A stretch of 28,628 bases of DNA from a bacterium (GTDB lineage: Bacteria > Pseudomonadota > Gammaproteobacteria > Berkiellales > Berkiellaceae): positions 1 through 28,628 of the forward strand of contig RFNU01000193.1 of NCBI GenBank assembly GCA_009927065.1. The letters are read 5' to 3'. Below are positions 23,500 through 28,628 of the stretch, in pieces (positions within the stretch are counted from its first letter, which is position 1; each line of letters opens with the position of its first letter). Both the position numbers and the translations under genes were made by a program. The notes beneath the pieces are model-generated. The model ran no database searches and was not told the origin of the DNA. It saw only the letters and a program-made list of their open reading frames with translations.

Positions 23500-24726
23500 A
23501 TGATAGGGATTTTAGGCCAGGGCAAGACTGCATTGTCAGTCTATGCTTATTTAGAAAAAAACAAAAAAGATATTGAGGTTTGGTCTCAAGAGCTTATTCC
23601 AGTGAGGGATCATGAGTCCACGTTACTGGCGTGGATCGATCGGTGCGATCAAATTATTATCTCTCCAGGTGTGTGTCCTCATAAAGAACCTTACGGACAC
23701 CTACCTGCATGGATGATCTATACAGATATAGACATCTTTTTTCAAAAGGTTTGCACGCATAATATTATTGTTGTCACTGGTACTAATGGAAAAACTTCTT
23801 TAGTCGAGATGATGGTTGGTATTATTCAGGCGCATGGGTTAAAAGCATGGGGATGTGGTAACAATGAAGTGCCAGTTCTGGATGTGCTTGATAAGATAGA
23901 AAAAGATGATTGGGTTGTTTTAGAGCTTTCTAGTTTTCAGTTATATTGGTTGCATGATATTCCTTGTTTAAAAGCCGCAGTTGTGACTTCTTTTGCTCAA
24001 GATCATTTGAATTGGCATAAAAATATGCAAGAGTATCGTCAGAGTAAAGCAAAAATTCTTGAAAAATCATCAATAGTGTTTGTGCCCGATGGCTTTGTTC
24101 ATAAGCCGGGTGTTCAATATTGGGACCAATCTTTTCAGCACGAGGGGCTTAAAGAGCATCTGATGTTTGCAGGGCGTATTTACTCAAAGGTTGCAGATTC
24201 TTTGAAAAATTCTCCTTTATTGTACCCTCTTCACCAAGCCTTTGAATTAGCGATGTCTTTGGGATTTAATCAAAATATTATTCTTGATTATTTAAGTCAA
24301 TGGCATCCTTCAGAACATCGATTTGAACATTATTTTTTAGAAGGCATTCATTGGATTAATGATACAAAAGCAACAAATCTTGAAGCGGCTTATGCTGCAT
24401 TAAAAAGTCTTGGCGTAGAGAAAAAAAAGATATATATGATATTAGGTGGAGAAGCTAAAGGACAAAATTTAAAAGAAGTAGAGTCTTTTTATGATCACGC
24501 CGATAGATTTTTTTTAATAGGGAAAGCTGCTCAAGAATTTGCAACTTTCTTAAAAGATAAAGCAACTCTGGTCGGTACGCTTGAAGGATTTTTTAATATC
24601 CTGCCGTCAATTCAAAAACCAGATCTGGTCTTGTTTGCACCCGCATGTGCTTCACTCGATCAATTTAAGAATTATAAAGATCGAGGAGAATGTTTTTCTC
24701 GATTGTTGCATTTATACAAAGGATAA
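23500..24726 (+). CDS. murD: UDP-MurNAc-L-alanine--D-glutamate ligase
   Basis: Adds D-glutamate to UDP-MurNAc-L-Ala. It has 408 residues (E. coli 438). The N-terminal Rossmann-like domain is compact (MIGILGQGKTALS), and SPGVCP follows. The ATP loop GTNGKTS lies at 94-100. LELSSFQLYWL, DHLNWHKN, EHRFEHYFLEGIHWINDTKATN and the late APACASLDQFKNYKDRG block identify MurD. AAGG lies 9 nt before the ATG. The gene ends 5 nt before the ftsW start. Confidence 0.95.
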   Translation: MIGILGQGKTALSVYAYLEKNKKDIEVWSQELIPVRDHESTLLAWIDRCDQIIISPGVCPHKEPYGHLPAWMIYTDIDIFFQKVCTHNIIVVTGTNGKTSLVEMMVGIIQAHGLKAWGCGNNEVPVLDVLDKIEKDDWVVLELSSFQLYWLHDIPCLKAAVVTSFAQDHLNWHKNMQEYRQSKAKILEKSSIVFVPDGFVHKPGVQYWDQSFQHEGLKEHLMFAGRIYSKVADSLKNSPLLYPLHQAFELAMSLGFNQNIILDYLSQWHPSEHRFEHYFLEGIHWINDTKATNLEAAYAALKSLGVEKKKIYMILGGEAKGQNLKEVESFYDHADRFFLIGKAAQEFATFLKDKATLVGTLEGFFNILPSIQKPDLVLFAPACASLDQFKNYKDRGECFSRLLHLYKG

Positions 24727-24731
24727 TTTTC

Positions 24732-25844
24732 TTGAATATTAAGCTTATTAAAAATCAAATTCTTTGGCCAGAAAATAAAAGTTTATTTTGGGTCATGACT
24801 TTTTTTTTGCTTTTAGGTTTATTAAGTGTTTACTCCAGCACGATGATTTTAACAGCACAGGCTGATCATTATATTAAACGACAGTGTTTGTTTTTTGTAA
24901 CGGGTTATTTTATTTACATCATAGGATTTTTTTCTGGTTATTGTCATTGGATTTTTAAACTGAAACATCCATGGCTTTATAGTGTCGGTTTATTGCTTTT
25001 ACCCTTGACGCCTATAGGCCTTATGGTTAATGGAGCTAGACGTTGGATACATTTCGCTGGATTTTCTTTTCAGCCAAGTGAGTTGGTGAAAATATTTTGG
25101 ATCACATCACTTTGTCATTTTGTTGTGAAGTCTCATCTTGATGTTCAAAAAAAATTTTTTGCGACTCGATCGTTATGGCTTAAGTTGGGAGTGTTATTAG
25201 CATTACTTTTAATTCAACCGGATTTTGGCACAGCATTTTTACTCACAACATTAACATTAACATTACTTTTCGTTGCGAGGATTAGATTAGACTTTTATTT
25301 TGCTATGATATTGGTTTTTATTGGAGGGGTTATTGTAGCGATTATTATTGCACCTTATCGTATGCGCCGATTTGCCGCTTTTCTTGATCCGTGGACTTTT
25401 GCACAAGATCAAGGCTATCAATTAATTCAGTCATTGATAGCTATAGGATCTGGCTCAATACTAGGGGTTGGTATTGGAAAAGGGCTACAAAAACATTACG
25501 CACTACCAGAAGCGCATACAGACTTTATCTTTTCAGCAATCGTTGAGGAAACAGGATTATTAGGAGGCGTTTTTTTGATAGGATTGTTTTCATGGTTGAT
25601 TTTAAATTTATTAAATAGAGGATATCAGTTAGCTAAAAAAGAATTATATTTAGAATGTTATTTATATTTATCTTCTGCAATATTGTTTTTTTTACAAACA
25701 GTGATTAATTTAGGGGTTTGTTTGGGCTTGCTGCCTACAAAAGGGTTAACATTACCTTTTTTTAGTTATGGTGGCTCAAGTCTTTGGATCGTCATGGGGC
25801 TTATAGGTATACTAGATGGATTTTGGAAAAAAAACTTCAAATAA
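24732..25844 (+). CDS. ftsW: Septal peptidoglycan glycosyltransferase FtsW
   Basis: SEDS-family membrane polymerase that makes septal glycan strands with FtsI. I chose the TTG at 24732 (370 residues) because AAAGGA lies 8 nt upstream. An ATG at 24690 would overlap murD by 37 nt, and its nearest AGGAG is only 1-2 nt away. About ten membrane helices are visible. SEDS signatures are NGARRWIHFAGFSFQPSELVK, QPDFGTAFLL, the DPW and QGYQLIQSLIAIGSG region, PEAHTDFIFSAIVEETG with the catalytic Asp, and LPTKGLTLPFFSYGGSS. It overlaps murG by 29 nt. Confidence 0.95.
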   Translation: MNIKLIKNQILWPENKSLFWVMTFFLLLGLLSVYSSTMILTAQADHYIKRQCLFFVTGYFIYIIGFFSGYCHWIFKLKHPWLYSVGLLLLPLTPIGLMVNGARRWIHFAGFSFQPSELVKIFWITSLCHFVVKSHLDVQKKFFATRSLWLKLGVLLALLLIQPDFGTAFLLTTLTLTLLFVARIRLDFYFAMILVFIGGVIVAIIIAPYRMRRFAAFLDPWTFAQDQGYQLIQSLIAIGSGSILGVGIGKGLQKHYALPEAHTDFIFSAIVEETGLLGGVFLIGLFSWLILNLLNRGYQLAKKELYLECYLYLSSAILFFLQTVINLGVCLGLLPTKGLTLPFFSYGGSSLWIVMGLIGILDGFWKKNFK

Positions 25845-26862
25845 AGTAATGGTTGTGGCATCAGGGACAGCAGGGCATATATTGCCTTCAAAGGAAATTA
25901 TTAACGAGCTTCTTAAAAGAGGTGTAGCTGTAGATTGGCTTGGTTATAAAACACCATTGGAAACAGACTTCGAAGATCCACTATTACGGCATATTCAGTT
26001 GCACACGCAATCACCTCGAACATTTTCACGCTTATTATCCTTCAGTTTTTATAAAAATTTTTTTCTTGATTGTAAAAACATTCTTAAGCTATATAGTCAA
26101 AATAAATATCAATATATCTTGCTCACAGGAGGCTTTATTGGATTTTTACCAGGGTTGTTTGCAATTTTAACAAGACAGCGTATGTTTATTTATGAACAAA
26201 ATGTTGTCCTGGGTGCCTCAAACAATTTTTTTTCTTGGTATGCTCGGAAAATATTCTTTGGTCTGCAGCCGCTCATAACAACAAAGAAAACTTTTTATAT
26301 GGGACAGCCTTTACGTGAGTCTTTACTGAAAGTCAATCAAAAATCTCCTTTAGAGCCACATTTACTTATTATTGGAGGCAGTTTAGGCTCTTCTTTTTTT
26401 AATAATGCACTCGTTGACATATTGACTCAGCATGTCGAGGTGAAGTCATGGAAAATTACACATTGTTGTGGTGCACAAGCGGACCCGAAACAATTGACGG
26501 AGCGTTATAGGCAAGCAGGAATAGCAGCGGAAGTATTTTGTTATACTGATGATATTGCCAAGTATTATGAGCAAGCCACAAAAGTGATTGCTCGCGCCGG
26601 AGCAATGACTATTTCAGAGTTACTGTATTTAAAACGCGATGCTTTATTAATTCCTTTACCGAATTCAGCTGGAAATCATCAAGTTAAAAATGCCGAATGT
26701 GCTAAGAACATCAAAAATATTACTGTTTGTTTACAACATGAGTTTAATCAAGATATTTTGATTAATTTTTTAAAACATTCGTGCCATAATTATGTCAGTT
26801 TTTTTGAGTATAAATATAACCCAACATTAGAGATTGTCGATCAATGCTTGAACTATCCATGA
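25816..26862 (+). CDS. murG: UDP-GlcNAc--lipid I GlcNAc transferase
   Basis: Peripheral membrane glycosyltransferase (GT28) that converts lipid I to lipid II. It has 348 residues (E. coli 355). The first glycine-rich loop is SGTAGH (16-21) in place of the usual GGTGGH. The second, GGSLG (186-190), is normal. YEQNVVLGASN, RAGAMTISEL (259-268) and HQ-x-x-NA (287-292) support the donor site. The ATG at 25816 has AGG 8 nt upstream; an in-frame ATG at 25849 would leave only five residues before the loop. The stop codon overlaps the murC start. Confidence 0.94.
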   Translation: MDFGKKTSNKVMVVASGTAGHILPSKEIINELLKRGVAVDWLGYKTPLETDFEDPLLRHIQLHTQSPRTFSRLLSFSFYKNFFLDCKNILKLYSQNKYQYILLTGGFIGFLPGLFAILTRQRMFIYEQNVVLGASNNFFSWYARKIFFGLQPLITTKKTFYMGQPLRESLLKVNQKSPLEPHLLIIGGSLGSSFFNNALVDILTQHVEVKSWKITHCCGAQADPKQLTERYRQAGIAAEVFCYTDDIAKYYEQATKVIARAGAMTISELLYLKRDALLIPLPNSAGNHQVKNAECAKNIKNITVCLQHEFNQDILINFLKHSCHNYVSFFEYKYNPTLEIVDQCLNYP

Positions 26863-28172
26863 CACAAGATATTCTTTCTAGCGTTTTGAGTGCTAAGAAA
26901 ATATTTCTTTACGGCATTCATGGCTGCGGAATGTTAGGTTTGGCACAATGGCTTATTGATCAGGGCATAGAAGTTATTGGCTTTGATGATACTCCTGGAG
27001 ATGTTGCTGATAATCGTATTCAATTAAGAACAACAATAGATCTTGATGATATTGATGTTGTCTGTACGACAACGGCTTTAGCTCATCATCACCCACTGTA
27101 TCAGCATCTGAAGTCCTTTAAAGGACTCTTTTGTAAAAGACCTGAACTGTTAAAAGCAATAACCAGCTCATATCGCCAGACCGTAGCTATTACAGGGACT
27201 CATGGAAAAACAACAACGACGACTTTAACATCTTTTCTCCTTGATCAGCTTAATCATCCTCATCATTATTTTATTGGCGGTAAAAGATTAGATACCGATC
27301 GCTATGCCTATTATGCGCATAGCGCAGAAACAGTTGTCTTTGAAGCCGATGAAAGTAATAGTTTTTTAGGATCTTATGCACCTTATATTGCAGTCGTCCT
27401 GAATGCACACGCCGATCATTTGGAGAATTTCAATTATTCTATCCATGCGTATCGTCAGAATATTATTAATTTTGCAAAAAATGCTTTTTGGCTAGTTATT
27501 GATAAAGCGACTTATGATGAGTTAGAGCTTTCATCTGTTTTTGCTCATCATGATAAAATAATCTTCTTAACACAAGAGGCTATATTAGAGTCCAATAAAG
27601 CATTATGCACCACCAGTCATTTGGCGGACAACTTGCCTTTGTATCTTAAAACACCGATGTCTTGGCAGCATATTTCAGCAGCCGTAACTATATGTAAAAT
27701 ACTAGGTCATAATGTAGATCAGGTATTAGATCGTGTGAATGTTTTTAAAGGAGTGTCTTATCGTCTTGAAAAAATAGAAACTTCTTATTTTAATTATGTT
27801 TGGCGTGATTATGGACATCATCCTAATGAGCTCCAGAATGTTTATAGGACATTAACAGCCGCTTATCCTACACAAAAAAAAATTATCATCTTTCAGCCGC
27901 ACAAATATTCAAGAACAAAATTCTTTCTAAATGATTTTGTTACTATTTTATCGAACTATGCGCATGTCTATCTGTTACCTACTTTTACGGCTCAAGAAGA
28001 ATTTGATCCTGCAGGGGATATCACCGTGCTACACTCTTTGTTAAGAAATAGTACAATAGTGAATGTAATGGATGAACTCATCTTTTCAGATACTGACCAG
28101 AATACCATTATTATTTTTCAGGGAGCAGGCTCTATCATGGCTAAAGCTTTAGCCTGGTCAAAGGATCATTAA
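26859..28172 (+). CDS. murC: UDP-N-acetylmuramate--L-alanine ligase
   Basis: Adds the first amino acid, L-alanine, to UDP-MurNAc. I chose the ATG at 26859, which overlaps the murG stop as ATGA; an in-frame ATG at 26844 is also possible, and neither has a strong Shine-Dalgarno sequence. It has 437 residues (E. coli 491). GIHGCGMLGLA starts the UDP-binding domain and GTHGKTTT (113-120) is the ATP loop. EADESNSFL differs from the usual EADESDASFL by D to N and one missing residue. DYGHHPNE, FQPHKYSRT and a final FQGAGSI distinguish MurC from the related Mpl. Confidence 0.95.
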   Translation: MTQDILSSVLSAKKIFLYGIHGCGMLGLAQWLIDQGIEVIGFDDTPGDVADNRIQLRTTIDLDDIDVVCTTTALAHHHPLYQHLKSFKGLFCKRPELLKAITSSYRQTVAITGTHGKTTTTTLTSFLLDQLNHPHHYFIGGKRLDTDRYAYYAHSAETVVFEADESNSFLGSYAPYIAVVLNAHADHLENFNYSIHAYRQNIINFAKNAFWLVIDKATYDELELSSVFAHHDKIIFLTQEAILESNKALCTTSHLADNLPLYLKTPMSWQHISAAVTICKILGHNVDQVLDRVNVFKGVSYRLEKIETSYFNYVWRDYGHHPNELQNVYRTLTAAYPTQKKIIIFQPHKYSRTKFFLNDFVTILSNYAHVYLLPTFTAQEEFDPAGDITVLHSLLRNSTIVNVMDELIFSDTDQNTIIIFQGAGSIMAKALAWSKDH

Positions 28173-28176
28173 TTCT

Positions 28177-28628
28177 ATGCAGCCTTTTATTAGCGTTCCT
28201 TCCTTAAAAAATCAATCACTTAAAGACTTAACAACATGGAGGATTGGTGGTTATAGTACTGAAGTTTTTTTCCCAGCAACCATAGAAGAAATCCAACGGA
28301 TTGTTGTGCACTATAGAATGTTAGATAGGCCATTGTCGGTTATGGGGTATGGTTCGAATTTACTGATCGATGATCGTGGTTTTGATGGTGGTATTATTGT
28401 TTTAAAAAAGAATTTTTGTAAACACACGCTTGATCATACCGATCTTTTAGTCCTTGAAGCTGGATTTGCATGCCCAAAATTAGCACGTTTAGCATGGACT
28501 ATGGGGTTTAAAAATTTAGCTTTTCTATCCGGGATACCCGGCTCTATCGGCGGAGCGATTCAAATGAATGCAGGCGCGCATCATCATGCCATTATGGATT
28601 ATGTTAAAAAAGTAGAAATGATAGATAC
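28177..28628 (+). CDS. murB: UDP-N-acetylenolpyruvoylglucosamine reductase, cut by the window end
   Basis: FAD enzyme that reduces the MurA product to UDP-MurNAc with NADPH. The first 150 codons are present and remain open to the last base. Recognised motifs are LTTWRIGG near the start, the FAD-binding GYGSNLLIDDRGFDGG and LSGIPGSIGGAIQMNAGAH. The ATG at 28177 follows the murC stop by 4 nt. In E. coli murB lies elsewhere, but murC-murB is a common order in other proteobacteria. The gene is partial only because the window ends. Confidence 0.95.
   Translation, partial: MQPFISVPSLKNQSLKDLTTWRIGGYSTEVFFPATIEEIQRIVVHYRMLDRPLSVMGYGSNLLIDDRGFDGGIIVLKKNFCKHTLDHTDLLVLEAGFACPKLARLAWTMGFKNLAFLSGIPGSIGGAIQMNAGAHHHAIMDYVKKVEMID

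Noticed and set aside
26859..28172. Mpl (tripeptide recycling ligase) instead of MurC
   Set aside because: FQPHKYSRT, DYGHHPNE and the position between murG and murB are those of MurC; Mpl has different residues at these points.

Overview
The window is an AT-rich chromosomal segment of a gammaproteobacterium. Markers that are typical of that class are present together: SspA with SspB, the IbaG-MurA pair, a DolP-like BON lipoprotein, a LpoA-like lipoprotein next to RsmI, and separate petA, petB and petC genes for cytochrome bc1. Several core proteins are shorter than usual, gene overlaps are frequent, and one large membrane protein looks effector-like. This suggests a streamlined, probably host-associated lineage, perhaps near Legionellales. 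That placement is inference; no 16S rRNA gene is present to settle it.

Layout. (1) 156-1065, minus: ribosomal proteins S9 and L13. (2) 1260-1622, plus: an HU-family DNA-binding protein. (3) 1624-3998, minus: ferrous iron transporter FeoAB, with a promoter holding a palindrome. (4) 4108-7006, minus: ibaG, murA, a NIF3-like protein and a COG2945 hydrolase, tightly overlapped. (5) 7166-9732, plus: petABC. (6) 9733-12414: an accessory-looking island with a short HD-hydrolase-like fragment and a 799-residue membrane protein whose C-terminal half weakly resembles NEL-type E3 ubiquitin ligases. (7) 12415-15267, minus: dolP, sspB, sspA, rsmH. (8) 15292-15631, minus: RNase P RNA with a near-consensus promoter. 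(9) 15653-16483, minus: rsmI, whose start overlaps the divergent lpoA. (10) 16474-28628, plus: lpoA, ftsI, ftsL, murE, murF, murD, ftsW, murG, murC and the start of murB, interrupted by mraY on the minus strand.

How the genes work together. The right half is a rearranged division and cell wall (dcw) cluster. MurA and MurB make UDP-MurNAc, MurC, MurD, MurE and MurF build the DAP-type pentapeptide, MraY and MurG make lipids I and II, and FtsW, FtsI and FtsL use them at the septum. LpoA would activate a class A synthase. mraZ is absent. rsmH sits behind rnpB, ftsI lies before ftsL, and mraY is inverted. The petABC operon indicates aerobic respiration, and FeoAB indicates uptake of ferrous iron. 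Relative to the usual gammaproteobacterial order rplM-rpsI-petABC-sspAB, this segment has been split and inverted more than once, with the 799-residue gene at one break. Every gene-free stretch is shorter than 300 bases once rnpB is counted. No tRNA gene, CRISPR array or insertion sequence was recognised.
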